A stretch of DNA of 41,561 nucleotides from Leuconostoc gelidum subsp. gelidum KCTC 3527 (GTDB lineage Bacteria; Bacillota; Bacilli; Lactobacillales; Lactobacillaceae). The translations under genes were made by a program, and so were the position numbers. Within the stretch, counting starts at the first letter, position 1. Every line of letters begins with the position of its first letter. This document shows positions 8,587 through 16,776 of this stretch, one piece after another. Where the stretch lies: NCBI RefSeq assembly GCF_000166715.1, contig NZ_AEMI01000037.1, forward strand, positions 1 through 41,561, read 5' to 3'. The notes under the pieces are model-generated. The model made no database searches. It saw only the letters and a program-made list of their open reading frames with translations, and was not told the DNA's origin.

Positions 8587-9072
8587 TTAATAAGTATTGC
8601 CACCCAATAATTCTAAGTAAAGCATCGCTGAACTGGCAATCAAAGCTGCCAATATATCATCTAAATAAACATTAATACTATCGGTTTTATCATTAATAAT
8701 ACCAATCAAACCTGGCTTGAGATCATCTAGTAAACCATAGTGGACTGTTGCAGCTGCTGAGAACTGTTGTGTAATTGCAATTGCCAATATTTCATCAACA
8801 TTGTGCCCGTTCGCGTCGCGCTGTAAACGTGCTTTGAGTGGCTGCGTGTCAGGCATGTTTTCTGCTTGTTCATCTAAATACAACGCCGTTAATATAATAT
8901 CTGCCACTTCATCTTTGTGTAATACACGTGAAATAGCTGTATTTAATAGCGTCTCATCAACGGCATCATGATATTTTTCTATTAAAAAAGTACGTGCGCC
9001 TTCAGCTATATCGTTGATACTAACACCACGTTGAGATAATTTTGTAATCCCTGATTCCTGTAAATCTTTCAT
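8587..9072 (-). CDS. Phosphatidylglycerophosphatase A-like protein (YutG type)
   Basis: The 161-residue protein resembles the YutG branch of the PgpA family. It has an N-terminal helical half (ITKLSQRGVSINDIAE) and a C-terminal half with VDEILAIAI, LKPG and LDDILAAL, which carry the acidic residues expected to bind metal. PgpA removes phosphate from phosphatidylglycerophosphate to give phosphatidylglycerol at the membrane. Whether the YutG branch does the same is uncertain. AGGAGG precedes the ATG. It starts 15 bases after serA, so it is the third gene of serC-serA. Confidence 0.75.
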   Translation of the reverse strand: MKDLQESGITKLSQRGVSINDIAEGARTFLIEKYHDAVDETLLNTAISRVLHKDEVADIILTALYLDEQAENMPDTQPLKARLQRDANGHNVDEILAIAITQQFSAAATVHYGLLDDLKPGLIGIINDKTDSINVYLDDILAALIASSAMLYLELLGGNTY

Positions 9073-9087
9073 TTATGATTACCCTCC

Positions 9088-10266
9088 TTAGTAGTTTTCA
9101 TTGACGTAGCGACGAGTCAAAATAACATGCGGAATTTCGTCTAATGCCGTTTTAACATATTCTTGCTGGGCATCACTAAAGTTATTTATCGCTACTAACG
9201 TATACGCGTATGCACCTACTGCGCGATTACTCAATTGCTCAATATTAATATCATTATCACCAAAAAACTTTGAAATTTGACTAATCATATTTGGGACATT
9301 CTCATGAATAATACCAACACGGTATTTTGTTGTAAATGGTTCATCGATGTCTGGGTAATTGACTGAATTGATAATATTACCAGTTGTCAAATACTCGTCT
9401 AACTGGCGTGCCGCCATTAAGGCACTTGTATCTTCTGCTTCAACCGTTGAACCACCAATATGTGGTGTGATGATGACTTTTGGATGATCAAATAATGCTT
9501 CATCAGCAAAATCTGTGATATAGACCCGTAGTTTATCATTATCTAACGCTGCTTTTGCTGCCAAGTCATTAACAATGCCATTGCGCGAAAAATTTAATAA
9601 GGCAGCTGTTGGTTTCATAAGTGCAATACTATCACTATCAATAAAAAACTTATTTTTATCAGTTAACGGAATATGCACTGTTATATAATCAGCTTTTTGT
9701 AAGACCTCTTGCACATTTTTAGCGTGCAAAATGTGCCGATCAATTCGCCAGGCTGTGTTAGCATTTAGCCCAGGGTCATAGCCAATAACATCCATATCTA
9801 GTGCTAAAGCAGTATTAGCTACCTTTGAACCGACATTTCCTAAACCAATAACCCCTAGCGTTTTCCCAGCTAACTCAGTGCCACGATAGCCACCCTTGCT
9901 CACCTCTGTACGTAAAGATACGTCACCACCACGTGTTTCATTAGCAAAGCCAATTGCCCCAATAACCGGCCGTGCCGCTAAAATTAATGATGCTAGTGTT
10001 AACTCTTTAACCGCGTTTGCATTGCCGCCAGGTGTGTTAAACACAACCACGCCGCGCTTTGATAAGTCATCTACTGGAATATTATTGAATCCAGCACCTG
10101 CTCGTACAACGGCTCGTACACTGGCGGCAATTTCTTCATTATGCAGATTTTGAGATCTCAAAAGTATCCCTTTTGGATTATCATTTGTATTAATCTCATA
10201 ATCATGTTGCTTTAAATAATCTAATCCTATGGTACTAATCGCATTATAAGTTTTGATCGTTGTCAT
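9088..10266 (-). CDS. serA: D-3-phosphoglycerate dehydrogenase with ACT domain
   Basis: Oxidises 3-phosphoglycerate to 3-phosphohydroxypyruvate, the first step of serine synthesis. Visible features are the NAD fold GVIGLGNVGSKVA (about residue 138), the catalytic arginine region in NFSRNGIV, and the active-site histidine in ITPHIGGSTVEAE. A C-terminal ACT domain (about 315-392, starting YRVGIIHENVPNMI) may sense serine. At 392 residues it is the short form without the intervening domain. The start overlaps the serC stop by four bases (ATGA), which indicates translational coupling. Confidence 0.95.
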   Translation of the reverse strand: MTTIKTYNAISTIGLDYLKQHDYEINTNDNPKGILLRSQNLHNEEIAASVRAVVRAGAGFNNIPVDDLSKRGVVVFNTPGGNANAVKELTLASLILAARPVIGAIGFANETRGGDVSLRTEVSKGGYRGTELAGKTLGVIGLGNVGSKVANTALALDMDVIGYDPGLNANTAWRIDRHILHAKNVQEVLQKADYITVHIPLTDKNKFFIDSDSIALMKPTAALLNFSRNGIVNDLAAKAALDNDKLRVYITDFADEALFDHPKVIITPHIGGSTVEAEDTSALMAARQLDEYLTTGNIINSVNYPDIDEPFTTKYRVGIIHENVPNMISQISKFFGDNDINIEQLSNRAVGAYAYTLVAINNFSDAQQEYVKTALDEIPHVILTRRYVNENY

Positions 10267-11351
10267 GCTTGTTGTTCTACTTTCTGCAAAAATGCAATCA
10301 ACGCATCTACAGCCGACATCGGTTGTGCGTTATATAATGATGCTCTAAAACCACCGACTGAACGATGCCCGCTAAGATTAAACAAACCTTCTTCAGTCGC
10401 TTGCTTAGCAATAACCTTATCTTTTTCAAGATCACCTGTCGTAAAAACAATATTTGTCAGAGAACGCGCACTCGCTTCCACTGGTGCAGTATAGAATTCT
10501 GACTGATCAAGATAAGCATAAAGACGTTTTGATTTTTCCAAATTGCGACGATACATTTCAGTCACGCCACCTTGTTGTATGACCCAATCGAGCACCAAAT
10601 TTAAAGCGTATATTGCAAAAACAGGTGATGTATTATACATTGACTGTTTATCAATATGATTTTGATAACGCATCATCGGACCAACCCCAGTGACATCTTG
10701 TTCTGCCAACCAAGATTTTTTAATGATTGCGACAGTGACGCCTGCTGGGCCCAGATTTTTTTGACCGCCAGCAAAAATTGCATCAAAATCTGATATATTA
10801 TATGGTTCTGCTAATATATTTGAACTCATATCAGCAACGAGACGTCCAGTTGTTTTGGGTAAATTATTTTGGTGGAAAGTTACGCCCTCAATCGTATTGT
10901 TGGTCACAATATGTAAATAATCGTAAGTCATTGGATCAAAATCATCAGGTAAAGGTGGCAGCTTTTGATAATGTATGTTTTTTGTACTATTTAATGTTGT
11001 TACTTTATTACCAAGCTCTCTAGCTGCTTCCGCAGCTTTTTGAGCAAAGTTACCTGAATCTAGTAAGGCAATTTCATGGTGATTTGTTGCGAAATTTAAT
11101 GGGATCATTTCAAATTGAGTGGACCCGCCACCTTGTAAAAAGACAACAGCATACTCATCCGAAATATGCATTAATTGACGCAATTTATTTTCAGCATCAG
11201 TCACAATTGTTTGAAATTGTTTGGAACGATGAGATATTTCAATAATACTCATATGGGTCTGTTCGTTTTTTTCAAACTCCTGTTTAATTTGTGTTATGAC
11301 CTCTTCTGGCATAACACCTGGTCCAGCAGAAAAATTATAAGTTGTCATCAT
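10263..11351 (-). CDS. serC: Phosphoserine aminotransferase
   Basis: PLP enzyme that converts 3-phosphohydroxypyruvate and glutamate to phosphoserine. TTYNFSAGPGVMPEEV is the class V aminotransferase N-terminus, and FAGGQKNLGPAGV holds the PLP lysine (about residue 190). I place the start at one of two adjacent ATGs (11351 or 11348). A longer frame begins at 11378 but has no ribosome binding site, and its ATG overlaps the only good one, GGAGGG at 11371-11376. That element lies 19 bases from the chosen ATG, with a small hairpin between. First gene of serC-serA-pgpA. Confidence 0.93.
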   Translation of the reverse strand: MMTTYNFSAGPGVMPEEVITQIKQEFEKNEQTHMSIIEISHRSKQFQTIVTDAENKLRQLMHISDEYAVVFLQGGGSTQFEMIPLNFATNHHEIALLDSGNFAQKAAEAARELGNKVTTLNSTKNIHYQKLPPLPDDFDPMTYDYLHIVTNNTIEGVTFHQNNLPKTTGRLVADMSSNILAEPYNISDFDAIFAGGQKNLGPAGVTVAIIKKSWLAEQDVTGVGPMMRYQNHIDKQSMYNTSPVFAIYALNLVLDWVIQQGGVTEMYRRNLEKSKRLYAYLDQSEFYTAPVEASARSLTNIVFTTGDLEKDKVIAKQATEEGLFNLSGHRSVGGFRASLYNAQPMSAVDALIAFLQKVEQQA

Positions 11352-11584
11352 GATTTTGTGCGTTTGCACACCCTCCATTTTGTGTTCAACAACAAGATAC
11401 TCATGTATATTTTACGAATACCTCTAATTTGATAAACGTAATTTTTGGTATATAAGCTAACAAATACAGTTTAAAAAGTCTAAAAATACTCAAAAAACTT
11501 AACATTAGTCTTTTTAATCCCATTATTTTATATATTACTATATTGGCATTGAAAGTCAATCTTTTATTTTACAAAAAAATCTAG

Positions 11585-11590
11585 TATAAT
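11585..11590 (+). promoter_or_regulatory. -10 element of the tRNA-Leu gene
   Basis: Perfect TATAAT 13 bases before the tRNA. The -35 region (TTTTAT at 11562-11567, spacer 17) is a weak match. Confidence 0.55.
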
Positions 11591-11602
11591 AAAGCGTATA
11601 TT

Positions 11603-11686
11603 GCCGCTGTGGCGGAACTGGCAGACGCGTACCGTTCAGGTCGATATGAGAGCAATCTCGTGCAGGTTCGATTCCTGTCAGCGGCA
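11603..11686 (+). tRNA. tRNA-Leu (CAG)
   Basis: A full class II cloverleaf of 84 bases. The acceptor stem is GCCGCTG with CAGCGGC and discriminator A at 11686. The D arm contains GGCGGAACTGGCAGAC, a long variable arm has the stem GAGA/TCTC, and the T loop is TTCGATT. The anticodon loop TTCAGGT gives CAG, reading CUG. The anticodon stem has one C-A mismatch in its middle. CCA is not encoded and must be added after transcription. Confidence 0.93.
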
Positions 11687-11691
11687 TATTT

Positions 11692-11728
11692 GCTGTTTTA
11701 TCAACGTTGTTGGTAGGACAGCTTTTTT
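11692..11728 (+). terminator. Terminator of tRNA-Leu
   Basis: A 14-bp stem with several G-U pairs (11692-11705 with 11709-11722) followed by six T. Two further inverted repeats follow at 11736-11755 and 11758-11776. Confidence 0.75.
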
Positions 11729-11983
11729 GTTTGTAAACGTTGGTGTATCAACGTTAGCAGCTTATTTCGTAAGCTGTTTGAAAGCATTGAAAGTGGGTTG
11801 TTTTTTATTTAGTGCTACAAAGGGGCTACAAAACTAACTACCACAGCGTAAATAGTTAATTGTTTTTTGTAAGAATTTATAAAAAAGTGTATCATTTTCT
11901 TAACGTGCTGATATTGTTACATAGTCGTCATATAAATGCGTTATATTAAATTTAAATAATAACGACATGGGGAGGTCCATCAT
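11729..11983 (+). other. Non-coding stretch after tRNA-Leu, attachment-site-like
   Basis: No gene is apparent. It holds the inverted repeats AACGTTG-6-CAACGTT (11736-11755) and CAGCTTA-5-TAAGCTG (11758-11776). It also has two direct copies of GCTACAAA eleven bases apart (11814-11821, 11825-11832). Closely spaced repeats of this type beside a tRNA gene resemble integrase arm sites at phage attachment loci. No integrase gene or duplicated tRNA end is present, so a past insertion is only a guess. Confidence 0.35.
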
Positions 11984-12103
11984 ATGCGGCGTTCTAAACC
12001 TCAACTTCACATTAAATGGTGGCGCATGATTAGTTGGCTCTATTTAATTAGTTTATTACTTTATGGTATTTATACGATTACAACCAATTTACGTCATTGG
12101 TAA
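11984..12103 (+). CDS. Small single-span membrane protein, 39 residues
   Basis: A consensus GGGGAGG (11969-11975) lies eight bases before an ATG that opens a 39-codon frame. The N-terminus is basic (MRRSKPQLHIKWWR) and is followed by one hydrophobic segment (about residues 15-33, ISWLYLISLLLYGIYTI). It ends in TTNLRHW. The positive-inside rule predicts a cytoplasmic N-terminus. I do not recognise the family. It stands before an ABC exporter on the same strand, but the exporter has its own promoter. Confidence 0.7.
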   Translation: MRRSKPQLHIKWWRMISWLYLISLLLYGIYTITTNLRHW

Positions 12104-12132
12104 ATTCATAATTCTGTATATACAATATTTTT

Positions 12133-12161
12133 TTCAGACTTGGCACAATGTAGCGTATAAT
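12133..12161 (+). promoter_or_regulatory. Promoter of the ABC exporter
   Basis: TATAAT (12156-12161), perfect, with TTCAGA (12133-12138) 17 bases upstream. The predicted transcription start, near 12168, nearly coincides with the ATG at 12170. Confidence 0.6.
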
Positions 12162-12169
12162 AAAACATT

Positions 12170-13966
12170 ATGAATAACTCAAATAGCCGTATGAGCCCGT
12201 CCGAAATCAAAGAACAGCTTTCAAAATCAAATTCCACTATCGGTGAAATGATCCGTTTTGTTTTTGGATCTGTTTTAAAGCGCCGTGGCCTTGTCCTATT
12301 AAATGTCTTTTTACTGACTATTATGGCAGGGTTGAATTTTATGGTGCCACAATTCACAAAAAACATTATTGACCATGCGTTACCTCAAAATAATCAATAT
12401 GCACTATACAGTAACATTGTTTGGTTACTCATAACTACTCTGATTCTTGGCACAATCACATTTTTTTCTACCTATATGATGCAAATTTTATCACAACGCG
12501 CCATTACGGATTTACGTATTGAAACGTATAATTACATACTTAAACAAGATTATGCTTTTTTTCAAGATACGAAAACCGGTGATTTAATGGTTCGATTAAC
12601 CAGTGATATCAGTAATCTTCAAATGTTAATTAGTTCCAATACATTTAGTATTATTGGTAATATTTTCACCTTTATTGGTGTTTTAACTTTCTTATTTTTT
12701 CAGAACTGGCACTTAGCCTTGCTTGTCTCAATAACGTTCCCAATTTTATTTGTCACTATTCGATTTTTCCGTAGCCGTATTCGTGAATCTTATTCAAATG
12801 TACGTTATGCACAAAGTAAAATCAATAATCAGCTACAAGCGACGCTTACAGAAATTGAATTAATCAAATCCTATACATCAGAAAATTCAGAAACAGACAA
12901 ATTTAAAGCCATTGCTAACGAATCAAACAATTATTCCTTAACAGCTACCAAATGGCAAGCCATTTTCCAACCTTTAATCACACTAATTAACACAGCTGGT
13001 ACAGCAATTGTGTTATTATTTGGTTCATTATTTGTTATGCGTGGTACCATGACTATCGGTGATTTAGTCGCCTATACTGCTTATGTCGCTATGCTACAAG
13101 ATCCCATTCGATCATTTTCTATGTTAATGAACGTTTTTCAAACCGCACAAGTCTCATACGATCGTATTAAAAATATTTTAAGTTACTATCCAAGCATTCT
13201 TGAAATACAAGACCCGGTAATTTTTCCTAATCCTTTAAAAACAGGTATCAGCTTACAACAGGTGACATTTGAATACGATGTGGAAACTAAACCTGCTTTA
13301 AATCATGTTTCTTTAACCATACCAAGTGGTAAAACAACAGCCTTAGTTGGTCGTTCCGGTTCAGGCAAATCAACTATTACTAAACTACTCACTCGTATGT
13401 ATGATCGTTCAGCCGGTAACATTACATTTGACGGTATAGATATTAAGGATTTCAATCTATCCAACTTACGTCAAAATATTGCCGTAGTTAGTCAAGACGT
13501 TACAATTGTTGACGGCACTATAGCTGATAACATTACATATGGTACCGAAAATGTTACCCAAAATCACATTTGGCAAGCAGCGCAACAGGCTGATATTGCT
13601 GATTTTATCAGACAATTACCACATCAATTAAATACCGAGGTTGGTGAACGCGGTGTCAAACTATCTGGCGGACAAAAACAGCGTCTATCTATTGCACGCG
13701 CCCTATTAAAAAATGCGCCTATCGTGATTCTAGACGAAGCCACTGCTGCATTAGATAATGAATCTGAAAAAGCAATTCAACATGCATTAGATAATTTAAT
13801 GGTCGCAAAAACTGCAGTTGTGATTGCACATCGCCTGAGTACAATCCACAAAGCAGATCAAATTATTGTAATGAATGCGGGGCAAGTCGCAGAAATAGGC
13901 ACACACCAAAGCCTTCTGGCTGATAATGGTATTTATAGGCATCTATATGATGCACAATTTGAATGA
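12170..13966 (+). CDS. ABC exporter half-transporter, MdlB/LmrA type
   Basis: Fused membrane and ATPase domains (598 residues) that act as a dimer to export lipids, drugs or peptides. Six membrane segments span about 40-330. The ATPase domain has Walker A GRSGSGKST (about 394), the Q-loop in VVSQDVT, the signature LSGGQKQR (about 498), Walker B IVILDEA followed by TAALD, and the switch histidine AHRLS. All key residues are present, so it should be active. No ribosome binding site precedes the ATG. An internal ATG at codon 8 has none either. The next gene starts three bases after the stop. Confidence 0.92.
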   Translation: MNNSNSRMSPSEIKEQLSKSNSTIGEMIRFVFGSVLKRRGLVLLNVFLLTIMAGLNFMVPQFTKNIIDHALPQNNQYALYSNIVWLLITTLILGTITFFSTYMMQILSQRAITDLRIETYNYILKQDYAFFQDTKTGDLMVRLTSDISNLQMLISSNTFSIIGNIFTFIGVLTFLFFQNWHLALLVSITFPILFVTIRFFRSRIRESYSNVRYAQSKINNQLQATLTEIELIKSYTSENSETDKFKAIANESNNYSLTATKWQAIFQPLITLINTAGTAIVLLFGSLFVMRGTMTIGDLVAYTAYVAMLQDPIRSFSMLMNVFQTAQVSYDRIKNILSYYPSILEIQDPVIFPNPLKTGISLQQVTFEYDVETKPALNHVSLTIPSGKTTALVGRSGSGKSTITKLLTRMYDRSAGNITFDGIDIKDFNLSNLRQNIAVVSQDVTIVDGTIADNITYGTENVTQNHIWQAAQQADIADFIRQLPHQLNTEVGERGVKLSGGQKQRLSIARALLKNAPIVILDEATAALDNESEKAIQHALDNLMVAKTAVVIAHRLSTIHKADQIIVMNAGQVAEIGTHQSLLADNGIYRHLYDAQFE

Positions 13967-13969
13967 AAA

Positions 13970-14191
13970 ATGACAAAAAAAGAACTTTTTAACTTAATGG
14001 CAACATACAACTCACGGATGGCTTCACTTAAATTTTATGATATGGCTGACCGATATATATTAACAATTGGTGATCATCACTTTGATTTAAATGACCATAC
14101 TGCTGAAAACCTAATAGCTGATTTGAAAGACAACACTTTTGCAACTATTACCGATCATAACCGACATAAGTCTGCTAAAATAACAAAATAA
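13970..14191 (+). CDS. Hypothetical protein, 73 residues, coupled to the ABC exporter
   Basis: It begins three bases after the exporter stop (TGA AAA ATG), so translation is probably coupled. The protein is soluble and polar. It starts MTKKELFNLMATYNSRM, contains RYILTIGDHHFDLNDHTAE and ends in a basic tail with HNRHKSAK. I do not recognise a family. Position suggests a role tied to the exporter or its regulation, but that is inference. Its stop codon is inside the left arm of the terminator shared with pta. Confidence 0.65.
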   Translation: MTKKELFNLMATYNSRMASLKFYDMADRYILTIGDHHFDLNDHTAENLIADLKDNTFATITDHNRHKSAKITK

Positions 14192-14232
14192 GAAGCAGTA
14201 TACAACATATATTGTATACTGCTTCTTATTTT
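14185..14232. terminator. Bidirectional terminator between the ABC operon and pta
   Basis: A perfect 21-bp stem (14185-14205 with 14212-14232) and a 6-nt loop, with A-run on one side and T-run on the other. It serves the plus-strand ABC operon and the minus-strand ung-pta pair. Confidence 0.92.
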
Positions 14233-14253
14233 GTTAGACTGTCATAAGTTTAT

Positions 14254-15240
14254 TTATGATAATGCTTGCGCCGCAGTAATAATGGCTACTTTATAAACAT
14301 CTTCTTCATTAGCACCACGTGATAAATCAGATACGGGCTTAGCTAACCCTTGCAAAATAGGCCCAATTGCCTCATACCCACCTAAGCGCTGAGCGATTTT
14401 ATAACCAATATTACCTGATTCTAAACTTGGAAAAATAAATGTATTAGCATGCCCTGCAACATTTGATTCTGGTGCTTTGGCAATGCCGACACTTGGAACG
14501 AATGCAGCATCAAATTGTAATTCACCGTCAATTTGATTGGCTAATTCTGGTGCCATTTCTTTAGCTAATTTAGTTGCTTCAACTACCTTATCAACCAATG
14601 GTGATTTGGCTGAACCCTTAGTTGAAAATGATAGCATAGCAACTTTGGGTTCAATATCAAATACCTTAGCCGTTTGTGCTGATTGAATCGCAATTTCCGC
14701 CATTGCTGATGCATCAACATTAATATTGATTGCAGCATCCGAAAAAACATACCGTTCATCACCTTTTTGCATGATAAAAGCACCTGAAATACGTGATGAG
14801 CCTGGTGCTGTCTTGATGATTTGCAATGCTGGTCTGACCGTATCACCAGTCGGATGTGTTGCCCCTGAAACCATGCCATCCGCTTTACCAGTATACACCA
14901 ACATTGTGCCAAAATAATTGACATCTTGCAACCATTTTTCGGCTGTTTCAGCATCAGTCTTGCCTTTACGTCGTTCTACTAATGATGCATTTAATTTTGC
15001 TAAAGCATTCACATCATAGTTTAATGGATCAATCACTGATACGTTCGACAAATCATAATGATATTCAGTGGCAGTGGCATTTATGGCATTTTCATTTCCC
15101 AACAAAATTGGCTTAATTAAACCTTCATTAGCTAGTCTGACAGCCGCACCTTGAATGCGCGCATCTTCACCTTCAGGGAAAACGATCACTTTATTTTGTC
15201 CACTTATTTTTTGCTTTAATTGTTCAAATAATTCAACCAA
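14254..15240 (-). CDS. pta: Phosphate acetyltransferase (TTG start)
   Basis: Interconverts acetyl-CoA and acetyl phosphate. In heterofermentative lactic acid bacteria it links the phosphoketolase product to CoA and ethanol metabolism. IVFPEGEDARIQGAA, MVSGATHPTGDTVRPALQ and ESNVAGHANTFIFPSLESGN are typical of the family. The start is TTG at 15240, seven bases after GGAGG, and gives VELFEQLKQKI, the usual N-terminus, with 328 residues. An ATG at 15270 lacks a ribosome binding site. It follows ung on the same strand with a gap of about 110 bases, a pairing common in lactic acid bacteria. Confidence 0.94.
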   Translation of the reverse strand: MVELFEQLKQKISGQNKVIVFPEGEDARIQGAAVRLANEGLIKPILLGNENAINATATEYHYDLSNVSVIDPLNYDVNALAKLNASLVERRKGKTDAETAEKWLQDVNYFGTMLVYTGKADGMVSGATHPTGDTVRPALQIIKTAPGSSRISGAFIMQKGDERYVFSDAAININVDASAMAEIAIQSAQTAKVFDIEPKVAMLSFSTKGSAKSPLVDKVVEATKLAKEMAPELANQIDGELQFDAAFVPSVGIAKAPESNVAGHANTFIFPSLESGNIGYKIAQRLGGYEAIGPILQGLAKPVSDLSRGANEEDVYKVAIITAAQALS

Positions 15241-15353
15241 GATACTTCCTCCAACGTTTTTAACAAACATTTTTTAATTTAATTTACAAGTTCATTGTAA
15301 CAGAACAATTAGTATTTGTCTGTGGTTTCATCATTTTTTGTGATTTATTTCAC

Positions 15354-16013
15354 TCAATTTAACCAATCAACGGGCGCTCGCCCATTTGTCTTTAAAAAGG
15401 CATTCGCTTGCGAGAAAGGTTGGCTACCAAAAAAACCACGATATGCTGATAAGGGACTGGGATGCACTGCCATCAGAACTAAATGTTTTGATTCATCAAT
15501 CAACCGTCGCTTCGACTGTGCATATTTCCCCCACAGAATAAACACTTTCGGTGCATTATCCTCAGATGCAATTTGAATAATAGCATCAGTTAATGGTTCC
15601 CAGACCTGTCCAGCGTGCGCATTTGCACGCCCTTTTGGCACAGTTAGAACAGCGTTTAGTAGAAGTACCCCTTGTGTTGTCCATGAAGTTAAATCATGAG
15701 ATCGACGTTCACCAATGTCTGTAGCCAATTCCTTTAAAATATTACGTAACGATGGTGGTGCCAATATATCGTCAGGAACCGAAAAACTTAAACCTTGTGC
15801 TTGATCAACTTCATGATAAGGATCTTGTCCCATGATAATCACTTTAGTGTTTGTTAATGGCGTCGCAACTAGCGCCGAAAATACCTGATCACGTGGTGGA
15901 AAAATGGTATCAGTTTGATAGATAGTATCCAAAAAGTACTGAATATCTTTGATTTGACCATTTGTTAGCTTTTCTTTAACATATGGGGCCCAGGTTGTAT
16001 GCGATAGTGGCAT
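15354..16013 (-). CDS. ung: Uracil-DNA glycosylase
   Basis: Removes uracil from DNA at the first step of base excision repair. The catalytic motif GQDPYH (with Asp as general base) lies at about residues 63-68 and the DNA-intercalating motif HPSPLSAYRGF at about 185. At 219 residues it has the family's normal length. Only 43 bases separate its start from the divergent LURP-one-like gene, so their promoters must overlap or lie in each other's coding sequence. pta is downstream. Confidence 0.96.
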   Translation of the reverse strand: MPLSHTTWAPYVKEKLTNGQIKDIQYFLDTIYQTDTIFPPRDQVFSALVATPLTNTKVIIMGQDPYHEVDQAQGLSFSVPDDILAPPSLRNILKELATDIGERRSHDLTSWTTQGVLLLNAVLTVPKGRANAHAGQVWEPLTDAIIQIASEDNAPKVFILWGKYAQSKRRLIDESKHLVLMAVHPSPLSAYRGFFGSQPFSQANAFLKTNGRAPVDWLN

Positions 16014-16056
16014 ATTTAATCTTCTTTCGTGGTAAAATTAGTGTCAAGAGGCGATT

Positions 16057-16587
16057 ATGACAAAATACTATCTCCGACAAAGACACAGCATAGACGACGG
16101 CGTAAACATCGTGTTTGACGAAAATTTTCAAGCGAGCTATTTAGTATCTGGTCGAACAGGTAAAAAGCACGACGAATTACAAGTTCAAGATATGTCCGGT
16201 AACGTGCTTGTCCGTATAGAGCAGACATCATTTGGTATATTACCACGTTTTTCGTTAAAATACCGTGGTCATATCGTTGGCTCAATTAGTTTTACACTAG
16301 GCCATTTAGGTGACATTGTCTACATTCGTCATCTCGGCTGGTTAATATCGGGTAATTTTATTGCTGGTCGCTACATCACCACTCATAATACCAAAAAATT
16401 ACTCAGTGTCAAGCCCGAGTTACGCCAAGATGGTATTTATACTCAACTTAAAATCACATTTGATTCTCAAACACCCGTCCACATTGCTATTGCTGCTTTA
16501 CTAGACATTTGGGGGACAAAATCTAATCCATTAACAAAACTAAAATGGCTTCCTGGACAAAATGATCCGTATGAGTTGACGTCATAA
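16057..16587 (+). CDS. LURP-one/tubby C-like domain protein
   Basis: The 176-residue protein starts MTKYYLRQRHSI and alternates hydrophobic and charged residues as in a beta barrel. The stretches VNIVFDENFQASYLV, VQDMSGNVLVRIEQ and FSLKYRGHIVGSI match the pattern of LURP-one-related proteins, which share the tubby C-terminal fold and may bind phospholipid. No enzymatic residues are visible and the bacterial role is unknown. AGAGGCG precedes the ATG. It is transcribed alone and ends at a terminator. Confidence 0.65.
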   Translation: MTKYYLRQRHSIDDGVNIVFDENFQASYLVSGRTGKKHDELQVQDMSGNVLVRIEQTSFGILPRFSLKYRGHIVGSISFTLGHLGDIVYIRHLGWLISGNFIAGRYITTHNTKKLLSVKPELRQDGIYTQLKITFDSQTPVHIAIAALLDIWGTKSNPLTKLKWLPGQNDPYELTS

Positions 16588-16739
16588 CCATCATTTCCAT
16601 ATTGTAACAAGTTGTTAAACTATTTTGCTTTACAGCATCTAAAACCTGTTTAACTTGAATCTTAGAAAACCCAACCTATCAATTATTTATTCTAATAGCA
16701 ATTGATTTTTAGCTGTCTGCTACCAAAAGATACTGTCAC

Positions 16740-16768
16740 ATCATCACTATTACAGTGATGATTTTTTA
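16740..16768 (+). terminator. Terminator after the LURP-one-like gene
   Basis: A 9-bp stem (16740-16748 with 16754-16762), 5-nt loop and a run of six T on the plus strand. The region 16588-16739 before it holds no recognisable gene. Confidence 0.75.
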
Positions 16769-16776
16769 ATTGCTAA

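Noticed and set aside
11601-11837. A 78-codon open frame across tRNA-Leu
   Set aside because: It runs through the cloverleaf and its terminator and has no ribosome binding site. The tRNA explains the sequence.
12106-12366. 86-codon minus-strand frame over the ABC exporter start
   Set aside because: A shadow of the exporter gene in another frame, without supporting signals.
16588-16739. Minus-strand open stretch containing GFSKIQVKQVLDAVKQ
   Set aside because: It looks protein-like but has no start and continues antisense into the LURP-one-like gene. Too weak to call a pseudogene.
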